NCBI RefSeq assembly: GCF_005877905.1
Contig: NZ_SWDV01000024.1
Span: 78,148-142,147, forward strand
Direction: 5' to 3'
DNA: 64,000 bases
Source: Pseudomonas nicosulfuronedens
GTDB lineage: Bacteria; Pseudomonadota; Gammaproteobacteria; Pseudomonadales; Pseudomonadaceae
Positions 32,653-41,512 of this stretch are shown here, piece by piece (within the stretch, counting starts at the first letter, position 1; each line of letters begins with the position of its first letter). The position numbers were made by a program, and so were the translations under genes. The notes beneath the pieces were generated by a model. The model made no database searches, was not told where the DNA came from, and worked only from the letters and a program-made list of their open reading frames with translations.

Positions 32653-34895
32653 TATTCGGTTTTCCCTGCGGGCAGCCGGCACTCCAGGCGCAGGCCGCCG
32701 GTTGGCGCCGCCACGGCCTCCAGCGTGCCGCCAAAGCCTTCGACGATGCCACGACTCATGGACAGCCCCAACCCCAGGCCTTCGGGCTTGCTGGTGAAGA
32801 ACGGCGTGAACATCTGCTCCAACGCCGCCGGACTGGCCCCCGGCCCTTCGTCTTCCACCCAGACGCAGAGCTGCCCGTCACTGTCGCGGCGGCTGCCGAT
32901 GCGCACCTTCGAGGGCTCGCCGGCATGGCGCTCGCGGTTGGCCTCGACGGCGTTGCGCAACAGGTTGAGGAACACCTGTTCCAGCAACACGCGGTCGGCG
33001 TAGACGGGCGCCAGATTGTCGGTGAACGCCTCGCCGATGGCCACCTTCGCGCTGGCCGCTTCCCAGGCGCACAGGCCCAGCGCAGCGCGCGCCACCTGGT
33101 TCAGGTCCAGCGCCTGCATGCGCCGCTGCCCCTTGCGCAGGAAGGCCCGCAGGCGGCGGATCACTTCCGAGGCATGGGCGGTGTGCTCGACGATCTGCGC
33201 CAGTCCCTGGGCCACACGCTGTGCGGCTTCCGGCTGGCTGTCGAGGGATTTCAGGTAGCGCTGGCTGGCGCTGGCGTAGTTCATCACCGCGGCCAGCGGC
33301 TGGTTCATCTCGTGGGCAATACCCGAAGCCAGTTCGCCCAGGGTCACCAGGCGCGCGGTATGCGCCAGTTCGTCCTGATGCCGGCGTTGCTGGTTCTCGC
33401 GCAGTTCGCGTTCGGTCATGTCACGGGCCACCAGCGAGTAGTAGCACTCGCCGCCTGCTGCGTTGTGCGCCAGCAGGACCAGCGACAACGGCGCGCCATC
33501 GCGGCCGCGCAGGCGGCCTTCGGCGCTCCAGACGCCGCTGCGCCGTGCGCTCTCCCAGCCCTCTTGTTCCAACTGCTCCAGCAGACCATCGTCCAGCACC
33601 TGCGCAGCGGACGCAGGCAGAGCCTCGCCGTCCAGCCCCAGGGCACGACGCGCCGACGGATTGAGGTAGGTGACGCGTCCGCCCGGATCGACGAACAGCA
33701 CCAGGTCGGTATTGGCCTCGACCACTTCGGCCAGGCGCCGCAAGCCTTCCTCGGCCTGCACCCGGGCGGTGATGTCGCGGGACACGCTGACCACTTCCAT
33801 CACATGGCCGGTATAGGTCTCGCGAATGGCGCGGCTGGCGGTCTCGAACCACAGGTAATGGCCGTCGCGGTGGCGCAAGCGGTAGGTCAGGGTCACGTAG
33901 CCGTCCTGCACCAGGGCATCACGGGTACGTTCGGCGACCCGCTGGCGGTCCTGTTCGTGCAGCAGCGGCAGCAACTCCCTGCCGCGCAGCTCTTCCGGCC
34001 AGTAGCCGAGCAGCGTCCAGGAGGCCGGCGAGACGTCGAGCAGCCGGCCGTCGAGGGTGCGACGGGAAATCAGGTCGGTGGTGTTCTCGATGATCTGCCG
34101 GTACAGCCGGCTGGCTCGCGCCGCCTCACGCTGTTCCCGCAGCGACGCGGTGACCTCGCGGCCATGCACCAGCACCTGCCGCTCGCCGGGCATCGGCACG
34201 AAGGTCCAGAGAAACTGCCGGCCTTCGCGCTCGCCGGTCACCTCGTGCACCGCCCGCCCCTGTTCCAGGCAGGTGCGCAGCAATTGCGCATGGTTGCTGG
34301 GCAGCAGGTCGCGCGGCTCGCTGCCGGGGAAGTCGGCGAGCAACTGGCGCAGGGACTGGTTGCAATCCACCAGCACGTCCGCCTCGTCCAGCACCAGCGC
34401 TGGCTGCGGATCAGCACTGAGCAGCGGCGCCGTACGCCGCGCCTGATACGCCAGGGCAAGCACTTCCCCGAGCAGCTCGCCGACCCAGCCGAGCCAATCC
34501 TCGGCGTCCGCATCGGCACTTTCCACCAGCAGCAACCCCGGCGCTTCGGCCCGCAACGGCAGGACCAGCGCCAGCCCCTGGCTCCAGCCGGCGCGGCGCA
34601 GGCGGCCGCTGAGCCAGCACGGTACGTCGAGCAATTCGCCGAGCGACAAGCGTTCACGCTTGCCCAGCCCCCCGAGCAGCGCCAGGTCGTTGGCCTGCAA
34701 AGGGTCACCACTGCCCGGCGGCAGGCGCGAGGCACCGGCCAGGGCTTCGAAGCTCTGGCTGCGCGCTTGCCATTCGACATAGAGCACACGGGACACACCG
34801 TCTCGCTCGAGACAAAGCCGTTGCAGGGTGTCCGCCTGCACGGCGACGGGAGCTTGTTCGCGGACCAGGCGCACCAGGGTATTCAGCTCGGACAT
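32652..34895 (-). CDS. Soluble PAS-domain sensor histidine kinase (FixL-like)
   Basis: 747 residues with no membrane segment, so a cytoplasmic sensor. An N-terminal sensory region (1-160) precedes three PAS-like domains (about 165-250, 262-380, 388-495), then the phosphorylated His528 in GIAHEMNQPLAAV and an ATPase domain with N box (FLNLLRNAVEANRE), DEGPG and GLGLGLSMSRGIVEGFGG. ATG 34895 (MSELNTLV) is preferred over TTG 34919; no clear Shine-Dalgarno precedes either. No haem-ligand residue can be assigned by eye, so the signal (redox, oxygen or metabolite) is unknown. Confidence 0.92.
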   Translation of the reverse strand: MSELNTLVRLVREQAPVAVQADTLQRLCLERDGVSRVLYVEWQARSQSFEALAGASRLPPGSGDPLQANDLALLGGLGKRERLSLGELLDVPCWLSGRLRRAGWSQGLALVLPLRAEAPGLLLVESADADAEDWLGWVGELLGEVLALAYQARRTAPLLSADPQPALVLDEADVLVDCNQSLRQLLADFPGSEPRDLLPSNHAQLLRTCLEQGRAVHEVTGEREGRQFLWTFVPMPGERQVLVHGREVTASLREQREAARASRLYRQIIENTTDLISRRTLDGRLLDVSPASWTLLGYWPEELRGRELLPLLHEQDRQRVAERTRDALVQDGYVTLTYRLRHRDGHYLWFETASRAIRETYTGHVMEVVSVSRDITARVQAEEGLRRLAEVVEANTDLVLFVDPGGRVTYLNPSARRALGLDGEALPASAAQVLDDGLLEQLEQEGWESARRSGVWSAEGRLRGRDGAPLSLVLLAHNAAGGECYYSLVARDMTERELRENQQRRHQDELAHTARLVTLGELASGIAHEMNQPLAAVMNYASASQRYLKSLDSQPEAAQRVAQGLAQIVEHTAHASEVIRRLRAFLRKGQRRMQALDLNQVARAALGLCAWEAASAKVAIGEAFTDNLAPVYADRVLLEQVFLNLLRNAVEANRERHAGEPSKVRIGSRRDSDGQLCVWVEDEGPGASPAALEQMFTPFFTSKPEGLGLGLSMSRGIVEGFGGTLEAVAAPTGGLRLECRLPAGKTE

Positions 34896-35099
34896 GGAGG
34901 AGGCTCGAAGGCACTTCAATTGAATATAGTAGTTATACCATACACCTTAGGTTTAACTTCCATATCCAATTCGACATTGCTATAAAACTCCGCAATGACC
35001 GGGCGACAGCCTGACGCACCGGTCACGACCCGCCTGCTGCCAAGCGCTCCACGGGTCACAACAGAACAATGAGCTAACAATCAGCCACAGGGTGTCCAC
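34896..35099. promoter_or_regulatory. Divergent promoter region, kinase genes / acyl-CoA ligase gene
   Basis: About 200 bp between divergent genes. The first 90 bp (34915-34990) are strikingly A/T-rich for this genome, including TATAGTAGTTATACCATA and CTATAAAACTC, as expected for promoters and a response-regulator site. I cannot assign -35/-10 boxes with confidence. Confidence 0.5.
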
Positions 35100-36722
35100 A
35101 TGTCGATCTTCGAACAGGGCTTGCCGCGCGCGGCCGTCAACCACATAGCGCTGTCGCCGCTGAGCTTCATCGAACGTACCGCCCACGTTTACCCCGAGCG
35201 TACCGCCATCATCCACGGCAGCCTGCGCCGCACCTGGAAAGAAACCTACCAACGCTGCCGCCGCCTGGCCTCCGCCCTTGCCGCCCGCGGCATCGGCCGC
35301 GGCGACACGGTGGCGGTGATGCTGCCCAACACCCCGCAGATGATCGAGGCGCACTTCGGCGTACCGATGATCGGTGCGGTACTCAATACCCTCAACGTAC
35401 GTTTGGATGCCGAGGCCATCGCCTTCATGCTGCAGCACGGCGAAGCCAAGGTGCTGATCACCGACCGCGAGTTCTGCGACGTGATCCACGCCGCCCTGGG
35501 GATGCTCGATCACCCGCCGCTGGTGGTCGACGTGGACGACCCCGAGTACGGCGAAGGTTATGCGGTCAGCCCGCTGGACTATGAGGCGCTGCTCGCCGAG
35601 GGCGATCCGGAATTCGCCTGGCAGTGGCCACAGGACGAATGGGACGCCATCTCCCTCAACTACACCTCCGGCACCACCGGCAATCCCAAGGGCGTGGTTT
35701 ACCACCACCGCGGCGCCTACCTGAACTCGCTGGGCAACCAGATGACCTGGTCCATGGGCCAGCATCCGGTCTACCTCTGGACCCTGCCGATGTTCCACTG
35801 CAACGGCTGGTGCTATCCCTGGACCGTTACCGCGCTGGCCGGCACCCACGTTTGCCTGCGCCGGGTCGACCCGCAGAAGATCCTCACGCTGATCCGCGAG
35901 CACCAGGTCACCCATCTGTGCGGCGCGCCCATCGTGCTCAACGCACTGATCAACATGCCCGAGTCGGCCAAGGCCGCCATCGACCACCCGGTGCACGCCA
36001 TGGTCGCCGGCGCGGCTCCGCCGGCCAAGGTGATCGGCGCAGTGGAGGAAATGGGCATCAAGGTCACCCATGTCTACGGCCTGACCGAGGTCTACGGCCC
36101 GGTGACCGTCTGCGCCTGGCACGAGGAATGGGACGAGTTGCCGCTGGACGAACGCGCCCGCATCAAGTCGCGCCAGGGCGTGCGCTACCCGACCCTGGAA
36201 GGCGTGATGGTCGCCGACCCGAAGACCCTGGAGCCGGTGCCGCGCGACGGCCTGACCATCGGTGAGATCTTCATGCGCGGCAACACCGTGATGAAGGGCT
36301 ACCTGAAGAACCCCACCGCCACCGAGGAATCCTTCGCCGGCGGCTGGTTCCACACCGGCGACCTGGCGGTCTGGCACCCGGACGGGTACGTGGAGATCCG
36401 CGATCGCCTCAAGGACATCATCATTTCCGGCGGCGAGAACATCTCCACCATCGAGGTCGAGGGCGTGCTCTACCGTCACCCGGCCGTGATGGAAGCCGCC
36501 GTGGTGGCCCGTGCCGATGAACGCTGGGGCGAGACGCCCTGCGCCTTCATCACCCTCAAGGCTGAGCACGCGGCGGTCGAGCCGCAGGACATCATGACCT
36601 TCTGCCGCGAGCATCTGGCCGGCTTCAAGGTGCCGCGTACCGTGGTATTCACCGACCTGCCCAAGACCTCCACCGGGAAGATCCAGAAATTCGTCCTGCG
36701 CGACTGGGCCAACGCCCTCTGA
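35100..36722 (+). CDS. Acyl-CoA synthetase, AMP-binding (AlkK/DmdB-like)
   Basis: 540 residues, ANL superfamily. Adenylation motifs: P-loop [11 protein letters not shown] (about 188-198), [20 protein letters not shown], and the C-terminal catalytic Lys in KTSTGKIQK. It activates a carboxylic acid to its CoA thioester with ATP. The overall type resembles medium-chain acyl-CoA ligases and the 3-methylmercaptopropionate ligase DmdB; chain length cannot be decided by eye. ATG 35100 is clear. Followed 57 bp later by an acyl-CoA dehydrogenase of DmdC type: a two-step activation/oxidation module. Confidence 0.9.
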   Translation: MSIFEQGLPRAAVNHIALSPLSFIERTAHVYPERTAIIHGSLRRTWKETYQRCRRLASALAARGIGRGDTVAVMLPNTPQMIEAHFGVPMIGAVLNTLNVRLDAEAIAFMLQHGEAKVLITDREFCDVIHAALGMLDHPPLVVDVDDPEYGEGYAVSPLDYEALLAEGDPEFAWQWPQDEWDAISLNYTSGTTGNPKGVVYHHRGAYLNSLGNQMTWSMGQHPVYLWTLPMFHCNGWCYPWTVTALAGTHVCLRRVDPQKILTLIREHQVTHLCGAPIVLNALINMPESAKAAIDHPVHAMVAGAAPPAKVIGAVEEMGIKVTHVYGLTEVYGPVTVCAWHEEWDELPLDERARIKSRQGVRYPTLEGVMVADPKTLEPVPRDGLTIGEIFMRGNTVMKGYLKNPTATEESFAGGWFHTGDLAVWHPDGYVEIRDRLKDIIISGGENISTIEVEGVLYRHPAVMEAAVVARADERWGETPCAFITLKAEHAAVEPQDIMTFCREHLAGFKVPRTVVFTDLPKTSTGKIQKFVLRDWANAL

Positions 36723-36746
36723 CCCCACCTTCCGCCAGCCATCGTG

Positions 36747-36767
36747 CGCTCCCCGCAGCGGGGAGCG
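36747..36767 (+). other. Intercistronic hairpin between ligase and dehydrogenase genes
   Basis: Perfect 9-bp stem CGCTCCCCG / CGGGGAGCG with a CAG loop and no T run, ending 13 bp before the dehydrogenase start and just before its GGAG ribosome site. Likely an mRNA-processing or translation-tuning structure, not a terminator. Confidence 0.6.
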
Positions 36768-36779
36768 CCGGAGTTCGCC

Positions 36780-38555
36780 ATGCCTGACTACCACGCTCCC
36801 CTGCACGACATGCGCTTCCTGCTCGACGACGTGTTCGACGCCCCCGCCCTCTGGGCGCGCCTGCCGGCGCTGGCCGAACGCATCGACGCCGACACCGCCG
36901 ACGCCATCCTCGAAGAGGCGGCGAAGATCACCGGCGGCCTGCTCGCCCCGCTCAACCGCAGCGGCGACGAAGAAGGCGTGCACTTCGCCGACGGTGTGGT
37001 AAGCACGCCCGCCGGCTTCCGCGAGGCCTACGCGACCTATGCCGAGGGCGGTTGGGTCGGCCTGGCGGGCACCCCCGAATACGGCGGCATGGGCATGCCG
37101 AAGATGCTCTCGGTGCAGTTCGAGGAAATGATGTACGGCGCCAACGCCAGCTTCAGCCTCTACTCCACCCTCTCCGCCGGCGCCTGCCTGGCGCTGGATG
37201 CCCACGCCGAGGAAGCCCTCAAGAGCACCTATCTGCCGAAGATGTATGCCGGCGAATGGGCCGGCTCCATGTGCCTGACCGAGCCCCATGCCGGCACCGA
37301 CCTGGGGCTGATCCGCACCCGCGCCGAGCCACAGGCCGACGGCAGCTACCGTGTCACCGGTACCAAGATCTTCATCACCGGCGGCGAGCAGGACCTCACC
37401 GACAACATCATCCACCTGGTGCTGGCCAAGCTGCCCGACGCACCGGCGGGCTCGCGGGGCATCTCGCTGTTCCTGGTGCCCAAGTTCCTGGTGCAGGCCG
37501 ATGGCTCACTGGGCGCGCGCAACGCGGTCTCCTGCGGCTCGGTCGAGCACAAGATGGGCATCAAGGCCTCGGCCACCTGTGTGATGAACTTCGATGGCGC
37601 CACCGGCTGGCTGGTCGGCGAGCTGAACAAGGGGTTGGCAGCGATGTTCACCATGATGAACTACGAGCGCCTGTCCATCGGCATCCAGGGGATTGGCTGC
37701 GCCGAGATGTCCTACCAGAGCGCCGTCACCTACGCCCGCGAGCGGCTGCAGAGCCGCGCCGCCAACGGCCCGGTGGCGAAGGACAAGGCCGCCGACCCGA
37801 TCATCGTGCATCCCGACGTGCGTCGCATGCTGCTGACCATGAAAGCGCTGACCGAAGGCGGCCGCGCCTTCTCCACCTACGTCGGCCAGCAGCTGGACGT
37901 CGCCAAGTACGCCGAAGATGCCGCCGAACGCGAGTCGGCCCAGTCACTGGTGGCGCTGCTCACGCCGGTCGCCAAGGCCTTCTTCACCGACACCGGGCTG
38001 GAAAGCTGCATCCATGGCCAGCAGGTGTTCGGCGGCCATGGCTTCATCCGTGAATGGGGCCAGGAGCAGTTGGTGCGCGACGTGCGCATCGCGCAGATCT
38101 ACGAGGGCACCAACGGCATCCAGGCACTGGATCTGCTGGGCCGCAAGGTGATTGCCGATGGCGGGCAGGCATTAGCCCTGTTCGCCGGAGAAATCCGCGC
38201 TTTCGCCGACGCAACCGACGGCACCGCCATGGGCGCCTTCACCGCGCCGTTGCTGGATGCGCTGGACCTGCTCGAATCCGTCACCCGCCAGGTACGTGAG
38301 CGCGCCGCCAGCCAGCCGCAGGAGATCGGCGCCGCCTCGGTGGAGTACCTGCACTTGTTCGGCTACACCGCCTACGCCTACCTCTGGGCACGCATGGCGC
38401 AGGCCAGTCTGGGCCGGAGTGACGACTTCCATAGCGGCAAGCTGGCCACTGCGCGTTTCTACTTCGCCCGCCTGCTGCCGCGCACCGAGTCCCTGGCCGG
38501 TTCGATCCGCGCCGGCAGCGACAGTCTGTTCGAGCTGCGCGCCGAGCAATTCTGA
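36780..38555 (+). CDS. Acyl-CoA dehydrogenase, long form (DmdC-like)
   Basis: 591 residues, about 200 longer than a standard acyl-CoA dehydrogenase, matching the DmdC / AidB-like long form with an extra C-terminal domain. FAD/acyl-CoA motifs: MCLTEPHAGTDLG, TGTKIFITGGEQD, GHGFIREWG, and IYEGTNGIQALD which carries the expected catalytic Glu. It makes the trans-2-enoyl-CoA from the product of the upstream ligase. ATG 36780 has GGAG 7 bases upstream. Same operon as the ligase; ended by a strong terminator. Confidence 0.92.
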   Translation: MPDYHAPLHDMRFLLDDVFDAPALWARLPALAERIDADTADAILEEAAKITGGLLAPLNRSGDEEGVHFADGVVSTPAGFREAYATYAEGGWVGLAGTPEYGGMGMPKMLSVQFEEMMYGANASFSLYSTLSAGACLALDAHAEEALKSTYLPKMYAGEWAGSMCLTEPHAGTDLGLIRTRAEPQADGSYRVTGTKIFITGGEQDLTDNIIHLVLAKLPDAPAGSRGISLFLVPKFLVQADGSLGARNAVSCGSVEHKMGIKASATCVMNFDGATGWLVGELNKGLAAMFTMMNYERLSIGIQGIGCAEMSYQSAVTYARERLQSRAANGPVAKDKAADPIIVHPDVRRMLLTMKALTEGGRAFSTYVGQQLDVAKYAEDAAERESAQSLVALLTPVAKAFFTDTGLESCIHGQQVFGGHGFIREWGQEQLVRDVRIAQIYEGTNGIQALDLLGRKVIADGGQALALFAGEIRAFADATDGTAMGAFTAPLLDALDLLESVTRQVRERAASQPQEIGAASVEYLHLFGYTAYAYLWARMAQASLGRSDDFHSGKLATARFYFARLLPRTESLAGSIRAGSDSLFELRAEQF

Positions 38556-38589
38556 CGACCTGCGTCGCCTCATTCTGTTGAGCGTGATT

Positions 38590-38627
38590 GCGCGGCCAGC
38601 CCTGACGGGTTGCGCCGCGCTTTTTTT
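38590..38627 (+). terminator. Rho-independent terminator of the ligase/dehydrogenase operon
   Basis: Two-part stem: GCGCGGC / GCCGCGC closing around an inner CCC-TGAC-GGG, followed by seven T. Confidence 0.92.
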
Positions 38628-38690
38628 CGTCTCGGCGAATGCGGGTGGCCCACGTAGAATGAAGGCACCCACTCGCCACCGGCCTGCGTC

Positions 38691-39317
38691 ATGAGTAACG
38701 AAAACCCGATTCTGCGTGACATTTCCCGTGTCACCCTGCAGCACTATCAGGACAGCGCCCAGTCCTTCCGAGAAGGCACCTGGGACCACGACGTCACCCA
38801 GAACATCGCCGCGCTGCTGCGGCACATTCAGGGCGAGGCGCCTTTCGTGCTGCTCGATTTCGGCTGTGGGCCGGGGCGCGACCTGTGCGCACTGAAGGGA
38901 ATGGGGCATGAGCCGGTCGGCCTGGACGGCTGCGCCGACTTCGTCGCCATGGCCCGCGAGGCGAGCGGCTGCGAGGTCTGGCAGCAGGACTTCCTCGCCC
39001 TCGACCTGCCCGCCGGGCGCTTCGATGGCATCTATGCCAATGCCAGCCTGTTCCACGTACCGCGCAGCGAGCTGCCGCGCGTGCTGGGTCAGCTGCATGC
39101 GGCACTGAAACCCGGTGGCGTGCTGTTCAGCTCCAACCCGCGCGGGGAGAACCAGGAAGGCTGGAACGGCGGCCGCTATGGCTCCTACCACGACTTGGAG
39201 AACTGGACCCGTGTGCTGGAAGACGCGGGGTTCCTCGAACTGGAACACTACTACCGCCCGGAAGGCCTGCCGCGAGAGCAGCAGCCGTGGCTGGCGAGCG
39301 TGTGGCGCAAAGCTTGA
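38691..39317 (+). CDS. Class I SAM-dependent methyltransferase
   Basis: 208 residues. Motif I is canonical (VLLDFGCGPGRDLCAL, about residues 52-67), the acidic residue after strand 2 is in PVGLDGCADFV, and motif IV-like YANASLFHVPRSELPRVL is present. Acceptor substrate unknown. Starts 135 bp after the dehydrogenase operon, beyond its terminator, so separately transcribed. Not closely similar to the methyltransferase at 3107-3889. Confidence 0.87.
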   Translation: MSNENPILRDISRVTLQHYQDSAQSFREGTWDHDVTQNIAALLRHIQGEAPFVLLDFGCGPGRDLCALKGMGHEPVGLDGCADFVAMAREASGCEVWQQDFLALDLPAGRFDGIYANASLFHVPRSELPRVLGQLHAALKPGGVLFSSNPRGENQEGWNGGRYGSYHDLENWTRVLEDAGFLELEHYYRPEGLPREQQPWLASVWRKA

Positions 39318-39445
39318 ACTGACGCCAGCTCTACCGGCGGATCGCAGGCAGGGCCCGCCCCTGCAGGGGAACACGACTCCTCTCAGGGGCGAGCCACACC
39401 AGCGACTTGATCACGCGGGTGTTGCCACCCGCGCTGAACCGCCGA

Positions 39446-40474
39446 TCAGCCCTTCGCCGCCCAGGCGTTGAAGCGCTGCTCCAGGTCTTCGCCATGGTCG
39501 ACCCAGAACTCGAAGTTCACCGGTACCGCCTGCTCCAGGTTTGCCGGCGCCGTGTTCAGGCGCTCGACCAGCTTGGGATCGATCAGCTGGGTGGTACCCA
39601 GATTCACCGAGCCGTAGCCCAGCTTCACGGTATGGATCTTCTGCTGCGCGGGTGAGAGTGAGAAGGCGATGAAGTCCTCGGCGGCCTTCTTGTTTGGGCT
39701 GCCCTTGGGGATCGCCCAGGAGTCGATGGCATACAGGCTGCCGTTCCACACCACCTTCATCGGCACGCCCTCTTCCTGTGCCGCGAAGGCGCGGCCGTTG
39801 TAGGCGGTGCTCATGACCACGTCACCACTGGCGAGGAATTGCATCGGCTGCGCGCCGGACTCCCACCACTGGATCGACGGCTTGATCTCGTCGAGCTTCT
39901 TGAAGGCGCGGTCCACGCCCTCCTTCGTCGCCAGCACCTTGTACAGGTCTTCCTTTTTGACGCCGTCAGCCAGCAGGGCGATCTCCAGGGTGTACTTGGC
40001 GCCCTTGCGCAGGGAACGCTTGCCGGGGAATTTCTGGGTGTCCCAGAAGTCCTGCCAGCCGGTCGGACCGTTGGCGAGGCGCTTGCCGTCGTAGACCATG
40101 GCCATCGACCAGACCAGCAGGCCAGCGCCGCAGTCGGAGAGGGTGCCAGGTACATAATCCTCGGCCTTGCCGAGGATCGACGGGTCCAGATGCTCGAACA
40201 GGCCTTCGTCGCAGCCGCGCAGCAGCTCCGGGCCTTCCACCTGGACGACGTCCCAGTTGACGCCGCCGGTGTCGACCATGGCCTTGATCTTGCCCATTTC
40301 GCCGTTGTACTCGCCGGCGATCACCTTCATTCCTTCCTTCTTCTCGAAGGGTTTGTAGAAGGCTTCGGTCTGTACGTCCTTGCTGATACCGCCGAAGGAG
40401 ATCACGGTCAGGTCAGCAGCCATGGCGCCGGACGCCACGCCCATGAGCAGGGCTCCCAGAATCGGGTTTTTCAT
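39446..40474 (-). CDS. Periplasmic polyamine-type ABC substrate-binding protein, paralogue of the 7-kb one
   Basis: 342 residues with signal peptide (about 1-21, ending AMAA). It shares its whole architecture with the protein at 7016-8056: LTVISFGG start, EYNGEMGKIKAMVDTGGVNWDVVQVEGPEL, FWDTQKFPGKRSLRKGAKYTLE, PSIQWWESGAQP, LASGDVVMSTAYNGR, and a C-terminal DLEQRFNAWAAKG. PotD-like family, so probably binds a polyamine-like cation or small organic solute. ATG 40474 has AGAGG 5 bases upstream; a GTG six bases earlier is the alternative. No permease or ATPase gene nearby. Likely in an operon after the class II aldolase. Confidence 0.9.
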   Translation of the reverse strand: MKNPILGALLMGVASGAMAADLTVISFGGISKDVQTEAFYKPFEKKEGMKVIAGEYNGEMGKIKAMVDTGGVNWDVVQVEGPELLRGCDEGLFEHLDPSILGKAEDYVPGTLSDCGAGLLVWSMAMVYDGKRLANGPTGWQDFWDTQKFPGKRSLRKGAKYTLEIALLADGVKKEDLYKVLATKEGVDRAFKKLDEIKPSIQWWESGAQPMQFLASGDVVMSTAYNGRAFAAQEEGVPMKVVWNGSLYAIDSWAIPKGSPNKKAAEDFIAFSLSPAQQKIHTVKLGYGSVNLGTTQLIDPKLVERLNTAPANLEQAVPVNFEFWVDHGEDLEQRFNAWAAKG

Positions 40475-40556
40475 TTCCACCTCTTGGCATTGTTGTTGGC
40501 AGATGGTTCAAGCACGCAGGCGCCCGGTCTCTGCGGACCGGGGCACGATAACAGGG

Positions 40557-41330
40557 TCAGGTGCGGTAGACGGCCTCACCGTCCTCGATCAGGCGCAGCG
40601 CCGACTCCCAGGCCAGCAGGTGCAGACCGTCGGTCAACGCCTCCTCTTCCTGTACGGCAACGCGCTCGCACACGGCGTGCGGCGGATAACGCAGCTGGCG
40701 GCCGCCGGCCAGGGCCTGGACCTGCGCCTGGCAGGCGCGTTCGAGGAAGTAGATCTGGTTGAAGGCCTCGGCAATACAGCGCCCGGTAGCCAGCAGGCCG
40801 TGGTTGCGCAGGATCATCACCATATGACTGCCCAGGTCGTTGACCAGGCGCGAGCGCTCGTCCGGGTCCAGGGCGATGCCTTCGTAGTCGTGGTAACCCA
40901 GGCGGTTGTAGAACTTCAGCGCGTGCTGGCTGATCGGCAACAAGCCGTCTTCCTGGGCAGATACCGCGATGCCGGCAGCCGTGTGGGTGTGGATCACGCA
41001 GGCCACGTCTTCGCGGGCGGCGTGCACGGCAGAATGGATGTTGAAACCGGCGCGGTTGACGCTTTTCGGGCCGAAGCGCGGGTCGATGACGTCACCGGCG
41101 TGGTCGACCTTGACCAGGTCGGAGGCACGCATTTCGTGGAACAGCACGCCGTAGCGGTTGATCAGGTAGTGCCCCGGCTCGCCCGGCACCCGCGCCGAGA
41201 TGTGGGTGTCGATGTGATCGGTCCAGCGGAAGTGCGCGATCAGCCGATACAGCGCGGCGAGGTCGCAGCGCGCCTGCCACTCTTCGGCGGAAATGCTCGA
41301 CGGATCGATGTTGTAAGCTGTGTCACGCAT
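40557..41330 (-). CDS. Class II aldolase/adducin-family protein
   Basis: 257 residues. Zinc-binding histidines appear in CVIHTHTAAG and later RNHGLLATG, with the substrate loop in ISARVPGEPGHYLINRYGVLFHE, matching the aldolase II/adducin fold (fuculose-phosphate aldolase relatives). Bacterial members of this long type cleave or decarboxylate small hydroxy acids; the reaction here is not known. Divergent from a MocR-type regulator that probably controls it; the binding-protein gene follows 82 bp downstream in the same direction. Confidence 0.87.
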   Translation of the reverse strand: MRDTAYNIDPSSISAEEWQARCDLAALYRLIAHFRWTDHIDTHISARVPGEPGHYLINRYGVLFHEMRASDLVKVDHAGDVIDPRFGPKSVNRAGFNIHSAVHAAREDVACVIHTHTAAGIAVSAQEDGLLPISQHALKFYNRLGYHDYEGIALDPDERSRLVNDLGSHMVMILRNHGLLATGRCIAEAFNQIYFLERACQAQVQALAGGRQLRYPPHAVCERVAVQEEEALTDGLHLLAWESALRLIEDGEAVYRT

Positions 41331-41381
41331 GACGGGCGGTCCTTGTTGTTCTTTCAGGCGGTGCGGCAGTTTGCCGCTTCA

Positions 41382-41404
41382 CGTGACCGAGTGTGCTGGT
41401 CACG
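41382..41404. promoter_or_regulatory. Candidate operator in the aldolase/MocR divergent region
   Basis: Perfect 7-bp inverted repeat CGTGACC - 9 bp - GGTCACG, 51-74 bp upstream of the aldolase start. Good size and place for a dimeric regulator; assignment to the MocR protein is inference. Confidence 0.45.
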
Positions 41405-41454
41405 CCCGGCCCGCACCATGCACAGGGACAACGCAGAAATTGCAGTGCTGTTAT

Positions 41455-41466
41455 GGTCCGAGGACC
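41455..41466. promoter_or_regulatory. Second inverted repeat, upstream of the MocR gene
   Basis: GGTCC-GA-GGACC, a perfect 12-bp dyad 46 bp before the MocR ATG. It contains the same GGTC/GACC step as the 41382-41404 repeat, so it may be a second half-site for the same protein. Confidence 0.35.
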
Positions 41467-41512
41467 TGTACAGATTGCCCATCGCTCACCCACACAAGAA
41501 TCGGACCTCCGG

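Noticed and set aside
34980..37415. 811-residue minus-strand frame across the acyl-CoA ligase and dehydrogenase genes
   Set aside because: Spans two real genes in antisense; amino-acid composition typical of GC-rich shadows.
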